A stretch of 64,000 nt of DNA from Microthyrium microscopicum. Its lineage: Eukaryota; Ascomycota; Dothideomycetes; Microthyriales; Microthyriaceae. The position numbers were made by a program, and so were the translations under genes. A model generated the notes under the pieces. That model saw only the letters and a list, made by a program, of their open reading frames with translations, did not search any database and had not been told where the DNA came from. Each line of letters begins with the position of its first letter. Positions within the stretch are counted from its first letter, which is position 1. Location: positions 62,001 to 126,000 of the forward strand of contig MU004236.1 of NCBI GenBank assembly GCA_010405405.1. The letters are read 5' to 3'. Shown here one piece after another: positions 22,091 through 33,272 of this stretch.

Positions 22091-22618
22091 TTAAGCACTA
22101 AGATTGGAATTCACAAGAGTTGAAGTGTATGCGCCATCCCATTCGCTTTCTTGAATACTCGAGTCATTTTCGGATATGGTGTCTTCATGGCTGGCCAGTC
22201 CAGGGCCAGGAAAGCGGATCCCTAGTAAACAGTAAAGAGCCGCTGCTTCCAGTTCCGTCAAGGGACACCAGACGTAGCTGCCGCGACGCTCTGGTGGCGG
22301 ACGCTCGCTACTTGTAGGTGTAGATACTGGAATCCTGGGATTAAAGCTTGAAGCTGTCGGATTGAGACGAGGTGGGTGTCGGTTAGAGTAAACAGGTTGA
22401 GATACAGATCGATGACCGACGTTCGTTGTAATTCGTGTAGAAATTGGACCTGGATCAGTGACAGCCGACTGATCATGGGCTGCTGGGGGTTGATGCTCAT
22501 CAGAGGAAGCGTTCTGAGAGGCTACGGGAGAACTGCTTTCAACACTTCCGTTGGTCGAATCCACTGAAGGCTCATTAGCTTGGGTAGAGCTTTCAGCGGC
22601 ATCAGCTTTTGAGTCCAT
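22091..22618 (-). CDS. Disordered hypothetical protein, 175 aa
   Basis: The single exon starts at ATG 22618. Residues 1-100 are low complexity: Ser, Pro, Asn, Gln, Asp and Thr dominate, with no predicted fold. After an Arg/Pro-rich linker (RPPPERRGSYVW, about residue 107) comes a compact, more conserved-looking tail, TELEAAALYCLLGIRFPGPG, followed by an acidic Ser-rich end. There is no signal peptide or clear membrane helix. The contrast between a disordered lead and a short hydrophobic motif suggests a docking peptide on a flexible arm, but this is inference. I do not recognise the family. It has no close neighbour on its strand. Confidence 0.6.
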   Translation of the reverse strand: MDSKADAAESSTQANEPSVDSTNGSVESSSPVASQNASSDEHQPPAAHDQSAVTDPGPISTRITTNVGHRSVSQPVYSNRHPPRLNPTASSFNPRIPVSTPTSSERPPPERRGSYVWCPLTELEAAALYCLLGIRFPGPGLASHEDTISENDSSIQESEWDGAYTSTLVNSNLSA

Positions 22619-24264
22619 GGTCTTTCGGCAATGATAGAGGAGAAAAACAAGGGTTGTGGGGAACTAATCGATTTCAATCTGGCAGCAGTTCATGAGATAG
22701 AAACAACGAATCAAATATAGCATGGGGAAATTGATACTCGGTATTGTAGTTTGTGTTTTCATGTATTTGCTAGCAAGCATACACAGATATGATATTTCTC
22801 ATTTGGACAAAGGTACCAACCATATCACCGATAGCATCAACATCTTGATGACCAACACGTACAGATTGGGTCCTTGTTTATTCAACGCCACTTTTGCTCA
22901 TATTGTTCTTTGTAGCTAGAAGTAGTAGACAACAATTAGTTGTTGCGTTGAACATATTCGTAGTGTCAGGTCTGTCGCCTGAAGTCAAGTCAAGTCCTGT
23001 CTGAAAGTGCGCTTTGTGAGCTTGAGGAAAACTCAACTGTTGTTATATCGTATGTGTCGAACTGAAGTGAGAACGCTAGTGTGAATAAATAGAAAATGAG
23101 AAAGAATAAGGCGGGAACCTAAAGCTTTTCACACTTTCAGGTCTGACATACCATTACCTGTTGTATCAACAATTATCACTGACCGAAGAGCGACTAATCA
23201 TGAAGCTAAAGAAAGATTTTCCCACGAGATCAGATATCAGAACAATCATACTCACAGCACGCCCAATTACCAATCAATAAGCCACCCACAAGGCTCCTTA
23301 GTGCTGACCACATACCCCAACCATCACCAGCATCACCACCAGAACCCTTCCAAATCCACACCCCATTCGCATCCTTCCCAACCCATCAACCGACCCTAAA
23401 ACTCCAACTCCCAAGAACCATTCCACGCCGCCCGACCAAGCCCACCAGGTCCACCAACAAGAACCGACCGCTCCACAGACCCACAAAGGCCCGTTCGCGA
23501 CCTCCTTCACGACCCAAGGCCCATCACCACTACGCCGCCCGGCTAACTCAGCCAACACCAAATGTCTGGGAGTACGCTAAACATAGCTACTTCCAACGAC
23601 CATTGGTGGGTAAGCGCGGAAACAGTGTCGCAGGTAGCGCTGTGGATGGGATGTATGGTATTTGCCGCCCCCTTGCTGGCGGTGGTTTGGTGAGGATGGA
23701 AATGGGTTAGATTAGAGCAAAGGGACCTGCGTGAGGAGTGAGAGCCTCATTGAGCGTGTATGAGGTGCAGGAATAGCGGTTGGAATGGTGGGGTGCGTTG
23801 GGGGCCGTTTGGGGATGGTGGTGGATGGTGCTGGTTGGAGGTTTTGGAATGGGCTGTTATTGGGTGAGTACTCTTCTGGGAGTTGTTGGTCTGGTACTGT
23901 TAGGACGATCAGGATATCAGAAAAGGTGATACGGAAGGTGTAATAGAGTCGAATATTGAATTGTATTGGTATTGACACTACTGATGTCTGGAAACCGACA
24001 AGTAAAAGGTCACTCAGACTCAAGACCCCTTTGTATCTCATCTATCCCCTCTGCATTGCCAGTATGTCTGGACAAGGTGCTCTCATTTCACATCAACTCT
24101 CCTTCATTATTTCGCATGCTGATATGTACAGGTGTTGAGTAAGGAACTGGTATCATAACGGCTTCGAGGCCGATCAAAATGGTATATCCCAAAGCGCCGC
24201 GCTATGTGTAAATCAAAAGTATTATGGTGTATGTCGTTCAGAAATTGGTGATGAGGAAATGTGC
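22619..24264. other. Gene-poor intergenic stretch
   Basis: I find no supported gene. A C-rich segment (23285-23560) gives open frames on both strands (His/Thr/Pro-rich on plus, Gly/Trp/Val-rich on minus), which is what base composition alone would produce. A 65-codon frame at 22722-22919 begins with a hydrophobic helix but is too short to judge. Confidence 0.45.
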
Positions 24265-24818
24265 TTAGATCTTCATGGTCATTTGTTGTTCGAGTTCGAC
24301 GACCTTTCTGCGTTTTGGTAATGTCCAAGGTTCTTCGCAAATCACCTATTCCCATTAGATAATTTCCTTTGGAGAGATTCAGAAAAGTGCTTACCTCGCC
24401 ATCATTGTATGCCCAGAAGTAAACGACTAGTCCAACAAGGTAGTAAAGACCAGCGTTTGTGCTCTGATACATGAGAACAGACGTAAGAGCCCAGAGAGGT
24501 AGGAGAAAAAGCCGTAACTCGATGCTCTCGTGCATTTTGGAGCCGGCGACGAATCTGAGTGGCCATTCTAGTCCTAATGCCATGCCGCCGAATAAAAGAT
24601 TTACTGTTTGGAGTATCGGAATTGGTTTTACAGCTCCGTCCAGGTTATAGGTTAAAAAGTCGAAGAACATCTTGGGCCAGAAGAAACCTTCTAATGATGC
24701 TGCGATTTGATCTGGGTACGGTTAGGTTTCCTTACTGTGTGCGTGAAGATTATAGCTTACAAGCACCGGCAGTCAATATTATCAGACGCGCCCAATGGTT
24801 CTTGATCAATCTTCCCAT
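24265..24818 (-). CDS. Four-span membrane protein, DUF7727-like, 151 aa
   Basis: Exons are 24761-24818, 24395-24711 and 24265-24345 (456 nt, phases match). The N-terminus MGRLIKNHWARLIILTAGAYQ and the segment GFFWPKMFFDFLTYNLDGAVKP are shared with a fungal family of small membrane proteins that I recall as DUF7727. Helices lie near residues 10-28, 48-68, 80-100 and 104-125. The conserved end EVICEEPWTLPKR lies in the third exon, which supports the last intron. Four spans with short loops and a basic N-terminus suggest an organelle or plasma-membrane protein of unknown function. Without splicing, the frame would continue past GE into an unrelated Arg/Thr-rich tail, so the splice at 24346-24394 decides the C-terminus. 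Confidence 0.85.
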
Positions 24819-26225
24819 GGTATCGGTTGTATTCTGTGTCCAGAAGAGAGGACGACAAGGTCGACAACCCAAAGGTATGTGGGATGAGAGGAAGATTATG
24901 GGTTGTTAAGTGACAGTCCTACCAGGGAAGCTGCAAGTTGAAAGCAAGGAAGATGATTCTTGTATCACTTCCAGGATTCTGGGTGTGGTCGATACCTTGC
25001 GAAGATCTGCGATCACCAATGCGAGGTAGGAAGTTTGGAGAAAAGAACCGATGTAAATGTCGTCAACGAAAACGAGAGGATGGGATTGAAATCTAGACGA
25101 ACAAACAGGCCATGGATCAATGGATCATGCAAAGAATCATAAAGGAGCAACTATCGGTAAAAATGCAAATGCCTCATCAACGGCCAGCAAGCCATATGCG
25201 AGACTAACATAGTCCACATTGATAGCTCCGGGCAGTCTTCCGTGCTTTTACGAAGCTACAGCAAGTTGTGTAGAGAGGGCGGGCAGCAGACGGCGGCAAG
25301 ATGTTTCTGGGCTCGACAAGACGACAACTCACGCGCCTGGGCTCACAGCGACTAGAGTGTACGGCAGTGCATTTCAATCCAGTGGATGAGTCGATATGTT
25401 GGACAAGATGGTCTTTCAGGGTAGTGATTGGTCGACATCAAGTCTCCACGCATGTCGTCTGTCCTGGCACGGACGCTAGGTCGGTGGGCGGCTACAAATC
25501 ACAGTATTACCACGCAATCCACACCTTGCTTTACTAGAAAAGTCCTAAACGATATTATTTCGGTCGAGATTGGGCCGGTATCAGGTTTTTTCTCTTCAAG
25601 GTGCATCTTTATCTTACGAAGGATTCTAACAATTCAATAGACATGTCGTTGAATGATGGTGGATGTAGCGAATGCGGAGAGAGCTCGTGGAAACAAAAAT
25701 AGCGAAGACCTTCCCACACGGTACACCTCCGGTACGGCAGCTGCCGAAGCCCTAGAGCGGTGGCAGGCTGGGAGGCGTAACGGCGACTCTTCTCACCAAT
25801 CGTCGTTGTTGAGTAACTTGATTCCGTGGTCAACCGAATGGCCGAAAGGATATTCAGGAACCAGCGCGCATTGTTCAGAGGCTCTGCTACTCAATAATGG
25901 CCCTATCCAAAGACTTGGATATTCTTCGTCGGCCATGTACATTAAAAGAGAGTTTTGGAACACCCTCCAGAATCCATTGCGATGGTATTGAACACCAGCC
26001 ATAAGGTGGTTGGTGGTTGCTCAAGCCCCGAGTGTCCGATTTTTACGAGCCGCGTTCAGCAAAACTGTAAGTCTGGTTGGCTATTTTTGTTGGCGGTTGG
26101 ATAGGCCGAATGATTGGTCTGATATTGGGTATCTCTGGGATTGTGCAGTAGTGAGACCTCAAATCCTTGGCTTTGACTTGCAGCGGGCGGCGGCAAAGGC
26201 TTAGCAAAGACCACAAACTTCATGA
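24819..26225. other. Gene-poor intergenic stretch
   Basis: Overlapping frames of 60-110 codons exist on both strands (for example 25653-25991 and 25609-25833) without domain features, signal peptides or consistent splice structure. I support no gene here. Confidence 0.45.
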
Positions 26226-26748
26226 CCGCTTATCCTTGCCTTTACGCTTGTTCTCCTTTTGACCTTCCTCGCGACCGCTCTTTATTGGATCTGATACTGG
26301 GGCAGTGGAGAATCAACTTGGCCAATCGATCGACCCATACTCAACTACATCAACTGTTTCGACCACATCTGGACTTGTATCCTCCACTGATATCGTTGAC
26401 TCTAATTCAGATTTAGGTTCTGCACCCTCGACTTGCTCCTGTTGAGTTATCCAAGAAAGGAGTGGAGAGTACCTGACTTTCCTCATGACCTGGTAGTTTG
26501 GGGTTGTATTGGCAATTATCGCATTGGTTCCAAAGTTTCCAAATACTGTACAAGTCGCTTGCGGCATTGTCTCTTCCGCCTGTTTAAACCAATTACTCTC
26601 ATATCAAGAGATCAGCACTGCTTTTGACAGCCGTTGCAATATCTACCAGTGCCAAACTTACGCCGTCTTGGTCGTCCTAGCATTCCAGATTCTTCTTTTG
26701 CTCGAGGCCACAATTCAAGCCTGCTGGCATTCTACGGATACAGCCTAG
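26226..26748 (+). pseudogene. Possible remnant (or unrecognised spliced form) of a membrane protein gene
   Basis: In plus-strand order I see a strongly hydrophobic segment at 26226-26291 (LILAFTLVLLLTFLATALYW) and a Ser/Thr-rich segment at 26299-26427 with words like STTSTVSTTSG ending in CSC. Two more hydrophobic stretches follow within 26509-26748 (around IALVPKFPN and AVLVVLAFQILLLLEAT). They are in two different frames with stops between them and no clear starting ATG. The order of helix, Ser/Thr-rich outer loop, helix and helix is protein-like. It could be a decayed gene or a multi-exon gene whose introns I could not resolve; it could also be chance. Confidence 0.28.
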
Positions 26749-26760
26749 AGATCATACTAC

Positions 26761-27534
26761 TAGCATATATGCCATGTGGTGAACCTCGATCAACATCTGC
26801 TCGCTAACACTACTCGTGCATATTCGGGCCTTCACCAGCGAATCCCAAGCTTGGATTAAACAACTCGACCAAAGATACGCCTCTATTTCTGGCGCCAGCA
26901 ACTATTTACGCCCCGCCTTCTCTTGGGCTGGCTCGTCACATCCTACAGGCACCCCCTGTTGCCATCTTGCTCGTCAACCCACTGGCCGCCGCCCTTGTCC
27001 TTGATCGGGATCAAAAGTCACCCTTGTGCGATTGTGCGATCGTACAGTACTCTGTAGTTCTCCCATCTTTACTCTACCTCTTGCATCTCACTTCTTCCAA
27101 ATACACAACAGACCCGACTAAATCAGCTTCACCAAACATAGCGACTCAGCCACTCGGATTCGTCAACTTCTCATACATTATCCACTAATCTCTATTCGAA
27201 GGATTCCCGCTAGGCAAAGTATCCGGACTGCATCTAATTCTTCCAGCTGGAAGCAATAATCTTTCCTATCGCGCATTTGACAGGATTGGCACGATCGCAA
27301 AGGAAATAACGAGTGAATTCTCGGCATCGCCGCCTTCTCTGCGCCGCAATATCGCCATGTCGATAAACTTGACCTAGGATTTCTCCAAGGAAAAATACGG
27401 CATAGCTTGTCACGAGTCCTTTTGGGCTCAAAGTGATTGTACATTTCAATTATCCCTTCTCGGGTCCAGGACCGTGGCTCTTCTTTCTAGCAAGCTGGAC
27501 TTTTAAATTGACAGTTCACTGAAAGAGCCTCATC
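26761..27534. other. Intergenic, upstream region of noxB
   Basis: No supported gene. The last 100-200 bp should contain the noxB leader. Confidence 0.5.
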
Positions 27535-29402
27535 ATGGCCAAAGATACCAGACCAGCTACCCAGTCGTGGCTCGCGCCACGTAAAGTGATATTTTATACA
27601 CTCTTCTGGGGATTCCATTGGATGTTATTTTGTATAGGATGGTAAGTTACGTTTATCCAGATTTGGATTAGATGTCTAACAAGAATAGGTGGGAACAAGC
27701 AAGAAACAATGACCTTGCGGCACTCAATGCGCTGAAGTTCTCTGTCTGGATATCAAGAGGCGCTGGACTAGTTCTATCTGTGGATGCGACTTTACTACTG
27801 CTGCCTATGTGCCGCAATCTACTTAAAATACTAAGACCAACTGCTCCTTGGCTACATCTGGATGAATCTCAATGGTTTCACCGACAAGTCGCATACGCAT
27901 TGCTACTATTTACCATTGTTCACACTTCTGCTCATTACGTCAAGTAAGATTCCCCCAAGACGCTGTCATGAATTTGGCTTACACAATCTAGCTTTTTCAA
28001 TGTGGAACGATCACAAGTGAGACCAGAAACCGCAGTGCAAAACCACTATACCATCGCAGGTGGAATCACTGGCCATGTCATGCTCTTCTGCATGCTACTA
28101 ATATACACCACAGCACATGCAAATATTCGCAAACAGTCTTTCGAAACCTTCTGGTATACTCATCATCTTTTCATTCCGTTCTTCCTCGGACTCTATACCC
28201 ACGCAACTGGATGTTTCGTTCGAGATACCGCCCCACCAGTTTCGCCATTTGCAGGAGAGTACTTTTGGAAGCATTGTATTGGTTATGAGGGTTGGAGATG
28301 GGAACTTTGGGCTGGCGGAATATACCTCCTGGAACGAATCTATCGCGAAATTCGCGCAAGAAGAGACACTGAGATCATCCGTGTCATCAGACATCCATTC
28401 GGTAAGAATGATCCATAACGCAAACTATGCAAGCGCGCTAATCAGTTCGTAGAAACCCTTGAAATCCAATTCCGCAAACCTTCCATGGTCTATAAACCAG
28501 GCCAATGGCTCTTCCTCCAGTGCCCAGCAGTCTCTCGCCAGCAATGGCATCCCTTTACAATCACTTCATGTCCTTTTGATCCTTACATTAGCGTCCATGT
28601 CCGTCAACTCGGTGACTTTACCCGTGATCTCGCCGACGCTGTCGGTGCTGGACCCGCGCAAGCAGAGCTCTACGACGATCTCGAACCCGATGGCATCTAT
28701 GAAATCGCGCTCGAGGCTGGCCAAAAGATGCCCGCCCTACGCATTGATGGACCTTATGGTGCACCAGCTGAAGACGTATTCGGTAACGAAATCGCCGTCC
28801 TCATCGGCACGGGCATTGGCGTTACTCCCTTCGCCAGCGTACTCAAACATATCTGGCACTTACGTTCCATCATCGGTATCGGCGGCAATGGTGCGATCCG
28901 CAAGTTAAAGCGTGTCGAATTCATCTGGATTGCCCGCGACACCAACAACTTCGCCTGGTTCCAACAGCTCCTCAACAGTCTTGAATCCCAATCCCTCGAA
29001 AACGCCGAATACGAAGGCGAAGATTTCCTTCGTATCCACACCTACCTTACCAAGAAAATGGACCTCGACACAGTCCAAAACATCGCACTCAACAGCGTAG
29101 GCGCTGACCGAGATCCGCTCACAGAGCTACGCACACGCACAAATTTCGGCCGCCCCAACTTCAAGCGACTATTTGGTGCTCTACGAACTGGTATTGAGGA
29201 CGGCACATATATGCCGAATCTTGATAGATATTATCCCGAGATAGGAGAGGGTGGCGAGCGCAAGAGCAAAAAGAGTGCTCCTGCGACGAATGTTGGTGTG
29301 TACTTTTGCGGGCCGTCACCGGCCGCGAGGGAGATCAAGTCGGCATGTATAGCGTCGACGACGAAGGATGTCAAGTTCAAGTTCTGGAAGGAACATTTTT
29401 AA
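27535..29402 (+). CDS. noxB: Superoxide-generating NADPH oxidase, NoxB type, 573 aa
   Basis: Exons are 27535-27641, 27689-27943, 27992-28401 and 28453-29402 (1722 nt, phases match). The enzyme moves electrons from NADPH through FAD and two haems to oxygen, making superoxide. In fungi NoxB/Nox2 acts in hyphal growth, appressorium function and spore germination with the regulator NoxR. The first half is the six-helix ferric-reductase core. Haem ligands are His100 and His114 (WFHRQ... TIVHTSAHYVNFF) and His178/179 and His191 (FWYTHHLF, LYTHATGCF). The second half has the FAD motif HPFTITSCP, the GPYGAPAEDVF block, NADPH-binding IGTGIGVTPF and a C-terminal VYFCGPSP ending in WKEHF. No EF-hands precede it. 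The N-terminal SWLAPRKVIFYTLFWG and the NFFNVERSQVRP form fit NoxB better than NoxA. Confidence 0.95.
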
Positions 29403-29954
29403 TATACCCGTGTTTTGTATCGGCAGTGTTGTTGTAGCATAGTTGTTGTAGCGTATTAGTAGTTTTTATACTATATATCCTGTATGGCGTTGGGGTCTGG
29501 AAATGACAGCAACTACTAGCTGATATGTCTTATATATGCTGTCATTATAGTGATACAGTGAGGAGTCTCACGTCAGACTCAACTCGACTTGACTATCTTT
29601 TTGTCCTCCTCGTACTATGCTCGGAGCAATCTCCATGGCGCCCAGAGTCTTGTTCTACCATTCAGTTGCAGTAATGAAAACGAGTAGTCTAGTATGATAT
29701 CACAAGAGTATAATAGTATTCCTCACATTTCCTTTCTATTCGGCAATATAACCATGCATGGGCTCACAGATGCAATCGTGCGGGCCTTTCATTGGCATCA
29801 CAGCATGATATTACGCTCCTTATATGTTGTACAAATGAGTAATCGGCCACACACCAAGAAAGCTGTCTGAAAGCATAAATATCACAGACTCACGATTTGT
29901 TATGCCATGATATCCAAGAGATCCTACCAGTCTGCCACATTTGCAACCTCAGTC
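29403..29954. other. Intergenic
   Basis: About 550 bp of noxB 3' UTR and upstream region of the next gene. A TATA-like CATAAATATC near 29873 lies about 80 bp before the next ATG. Confidence 0.5.
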
Positions 29955-30316
29955 ATGAAGACAACTTTACTTCTCGCCACTGCTTTCCTAAGCGGCCTAG
30001 GAGCCGCAGAAGTCCCCGCAGAGAAAGATGTGCTTCGAAATTGTACTCCGAAACTACTCTACTGTGGACAAGTCCTGCTCAGAATTGGTACTCTGCTACC
30101 AAAGCAACATCTGTTTGGCTGAAGCTAACCAGCACAGGGAATTACTTCAACCAAATCAATGATGCTCTAAGAGCATCGGGACAGCCAACGGATCAAGGAC
30201 ACATCAACAACGGCTTGTTTTATTGCACGGGCGGATCTAATGGGGAGATCAAGTTTCAGACCTATTGTGGTGGAGGATGTGTTGACGGAGGAGGTGGAAA
30301 TAGTGATCACTGTTAG
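29955..30316 (+). CDS. Small secreted six-cysteine protein, 103 aa
   Basis: Exons are 29955-30087 and 30138-30316; the 50-nt intron starts GTACTC and ends CACAG with a GCTAACC branch site. The first 18 residues (MKTTLLLATAFLSGLGAA) are a secretion signal. The mature part has cysteines at 30, 37, 74, 88, 92 and 103, in the pattern CTPKLLYCG ... LFYC ... YCGGGCVDGG ... SDHC. The stretch GQPTDQGHINNGLFYC is typical of a widespread fungal family of small secreted proteins, often listed as effector candidates. No enzyme activity is known for it. Without splicing, both overlapping frames break, so the intron is well supported. It follows noxB by about 550 bp on the same strand; nothing shows that the two are functionally tied. 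Confidence 0.85.
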
Positions 30317-30563
30317 ATGAAGTAAGATCAAACACAGCAAAGGTTTTTGCTCGAAATTGTACACAGGTTTGCTAAATAACACGATGATTTATACCATATT
30401 CTGTAGACTCGGGCTGTCTCTGCATTCCGAAAATTATGAACGATATTTCGTGATCAGACGTTCATTGAGAACAGCTACCAGCCTGAGTATTGCGATAGTG
30501 ATCACAATTACCAGGTGCATATATTGGATTCACTAGATACTGAGAAAGAGGAGTAAGATCACA
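30317..30563. other. Intergenic
   Basis: 3' flank of the secreted-protein gene leading to the minisatellite; no frame supported. Confidence 0.5.
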
Positions 30564-30677
30564 GGTGAGGTTTCCCATCGAAGGTGATATTTCCCATTGA
30601 ATGTGATATTTCCCATCGAGTGTGATATTTCCCACCGAGTGCAGTGTTTTCAATGGAGTGCGATATATCCCACTGTC
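30564..30677 (+). repeat. 19-bp minisatellite, about six copies
   Basis: The unit TGTGATATTTCCCATCGAG is repeated head to tail about six times with a few changes per copy (ATTGAA, ACCGAG and similar variants). The fifth copy is the most diverged. A minus-strand frame running through it would read a 19-residue period if translated, but I see no gene around it. Confidence 0.85.
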
Positions 30678-31714
30678 TGCGAAACCTGCCATTGAATGCT
30701 ATAAGCTACAACAAGTGGCTAAGCAGGTTCCATAATTTCTCAAGTCAGAAAAATTAAGAGTACTAACTGGAAAGTGTAAATTTGCTTGTATTTTGATGGT
30801 AGAAATACTACAGAGATACCTAGGCTGTTGATACCTGCTGGCATAAGGCTGAAATTCACATGCTAAACTTGGCAATCATGAACATGGTTCACGAAGAAGC
30901 TATGGCACGCTACTTGTGCAACTGGAAATGCCATGCGTAGGAATATTCGCCACGAGATAAATCCGATGGTTTGCATGTGGTCAGTCGGAACCTGGGGATT
31001 GGGCGATTTGCTAACATATTGGTGATCCAGCCAAAGCTTGTTCAGTCTGATGATACCGGTACCATGATCGCATAGAGAAGTTGTTATGGGACGTCGAAGC
31101 CCCTCTTTTATTCTCCAGGATTAGTGCATGATGCTTCTAGGGTCTTTGGTTTTTACAGCAGGGAGTGATGCGAGATAAAGACGTTGAAATCCCTTGTCCA
31201 CTTTCTTGTCTCTTGAAGAAAAAATTGCAAGGAAGGCTGCGTAGTTGTCTGTGTCTATGACCACCAACGGTTTGAACGATACAAAATAATGCTCAGGCTG
31301 TTTGGCTACGATTGGTCAAGATCTTCGGTGATGATCTACGGCGCTTGTAAATGTTACTGATGATATCATGAAGTACAAAGTCAAGCTTTGCCTTGGAGGC
31401 TTATCATGCAGTATGCAATAGGTATCCCGTAGCAGGTACCACACAATAACGACGGAAGGTCTGGCCTCCGTTGGACGCTGCCTTGAAATACTAACCAAAC
31501 CTTCTCTCACCGACGGCTGCTTAAGGCCCCGAGAGTATGAAACCTGTACTGTTCACAACCTCTAAAACGCCACAAAAGACTCGACACCTTGCAAAAGAAT
31601 TACCATCTAATATCCTCTCCTGAATACTCTGCTTTCTCATTGCCATAATACAGAGATCTCTAATCCTATTGTCTTCACTGTATACCAATCCCAACGTCAA
31701 CATCTCACCACCAA
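30678..31714. other. Intergenic
   Basis: About 1 kb with no gene that I can support; the upstream region of the DUF1769 gene lies at the right. Confidence 0.5.
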
Positions 31715-32993
31715 ATGGCGTCCAAAATTAAAGAAAAGGCCCTCGGCGTCGCTTCCAAACTCTCCACCTCCACACCCGCCCGCCAAATATCAGACATCGA
31801 GTCCTCCAAATACCTCCTTCGCATAACCTGTGGCCCCAGCTACGATCCTTCCACCCACATCCCCATTCTTCCAAACTGCGACACCCCAACCGCCATCGAA
31901 AACGAGCACATCAAAGCACACATCAAAGTTCGCGTACGAAACTACACCGGCCTACCTCTCCACGCACCATCCACATCACCGTACTTCTCCGCGCCCTCAC
32001 GTTCCGGCACACAGTATAGCGTTGGTTTCAGCTTTGTGCCGAAACACGACATCAGAGGCGATGAAGCCACCTGGGGCAACGACTTTGACCACCCAGTCAG
32101 AGATCGATTGCCGCCAGGCTTCAACATTGCGGTGAAGATAGTCAAAGAGTTTGTGGACCCAAGCATTGAGCTCGATGCATATGCAGATCAACCATGGCTG
32201 TACGCGCCCGCGCTCACGAGTTTCTTTGCGATGCGCGTGGGCGAGAAGAAAGGCGCGGAGGAGTGGGGAGCGGCGAAAGAGTTGCCGGATGTGGAGGAGA
32301 ATGCGCCCATTGAGGAGGGAGCTGATGGCAGGTACGTTTAAAAGTCCGGTTCGGATACTTCTGTTCCCGATACTGCGATTCCTGGCGGGGTGGAGGAGAC
32401 GTGGTACTGGATCAGTCTGGTGTACCAGCATGTGCTAACTCGCTACCAGTGGTCAGCAGATCCGAGAACAATTGAAGCTTCCGGACACGGTGAGCAAGCG
32501 CAAGAAGCATTTCCGGTCGAAAGAGAATCAGGCAGCGTTTACATTTGAGGAGGGAAGGTTGTATCAGGCGGACTTTTTCAATCCGTATATCGATTTCGGG
32601 GACTTTAGTCTCAAGTTGCCGGGTTTCAGCATCAACTGCATAAAGTATATTGGCGACAAGACGCATACGCTGCGGTATGTTTTCAAGAACAACAAAACGA
32701 ACGAGGTCTACTTTTGTGTAGTGTTTACGCTGCTGCATGGGGATGAGCTCCAAGACGCTATCAAAGACGAGGCAGAGCGATGGAAGATGGCCGAGGAAGA
32801 GGCTGCTCAGGGAGGGTTGAAGCCTGGTGACGGAAGTGGCAGCGTTTCAAGAGCTAGTAGCATGACGCGAGCGAGCGTTGCTACAGCTGGGAGTGCGGAA
32901 AGTTTGGCTTCAGCAAAAGAAGCTTTGCCTAAGGACAGACCAGCAGTGGAGGTAGAAGAGGCATATGTGGAGCACCCAATGGGGAAAGTGTGA
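31715..32993 (+). CDS. DUF1769 (UPF0590-type) family protein, 386 aa
   Basis: Exons are 31715-32331 and 32450-32993 (1161 nt), joined at GGC AG|T with an intron starting GTACG and ending TACCAG after a GCTAAC branch site. The family has no established biochemical role. The N-terminal block (SKYLLRITCGPSYDPSTH, IRVRNYTGLP-like, SVGFSFVPKHDIRGDEATWGNDFDHPVRDRLPPG) and the second block (RLYQADFFNPYIDFGDFSLKLPGFSINCIKYIGDK, then LRYVFKNNKTNEVYFCVVFTL) match the usual DUF1769 order. These beta-rich blocks suggest a lipid- or protein-binding sandwich fold, which is inference. The C-terminal 90 residues are helical then Ser/Ala-rich and probably flexible. There is no signal peptide or membrane span, so a cytoplasmic location is likely. 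Confidence 0.9.
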
Positions 32994-33272
32994 CTATCTT
33001 GAAGCAGATACATGATCACACGATGAATGCAAGCATTTGGCGGAGTTTGGGTAGCAACTGAGCATTTAGCTTTATTATTTACCACGCAGAATGACGAGTT
33101 GAAATTTGGCCAGACTTAAGTCAGACTAGATCATTGTGTAGACGGTATACTCTGTGATGTAGAGAACTATATCCGATTGATTCCTCTAACCTTGAAATCT
33201 ATGAACACAAGTGGACTTTGTTCCCAGTACTATCAGTACAATCAACTCGCCCCCAGACAGATTAAAAACATT

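Noticed and set aside
23285-23561. C-rich block with open frames on both strands
   Set aside because: Open frames on both strands are expected from the strand-biased base composition; the peptides (Trp/Gly-rich or Pro/Thr/His-rich) show no fold.
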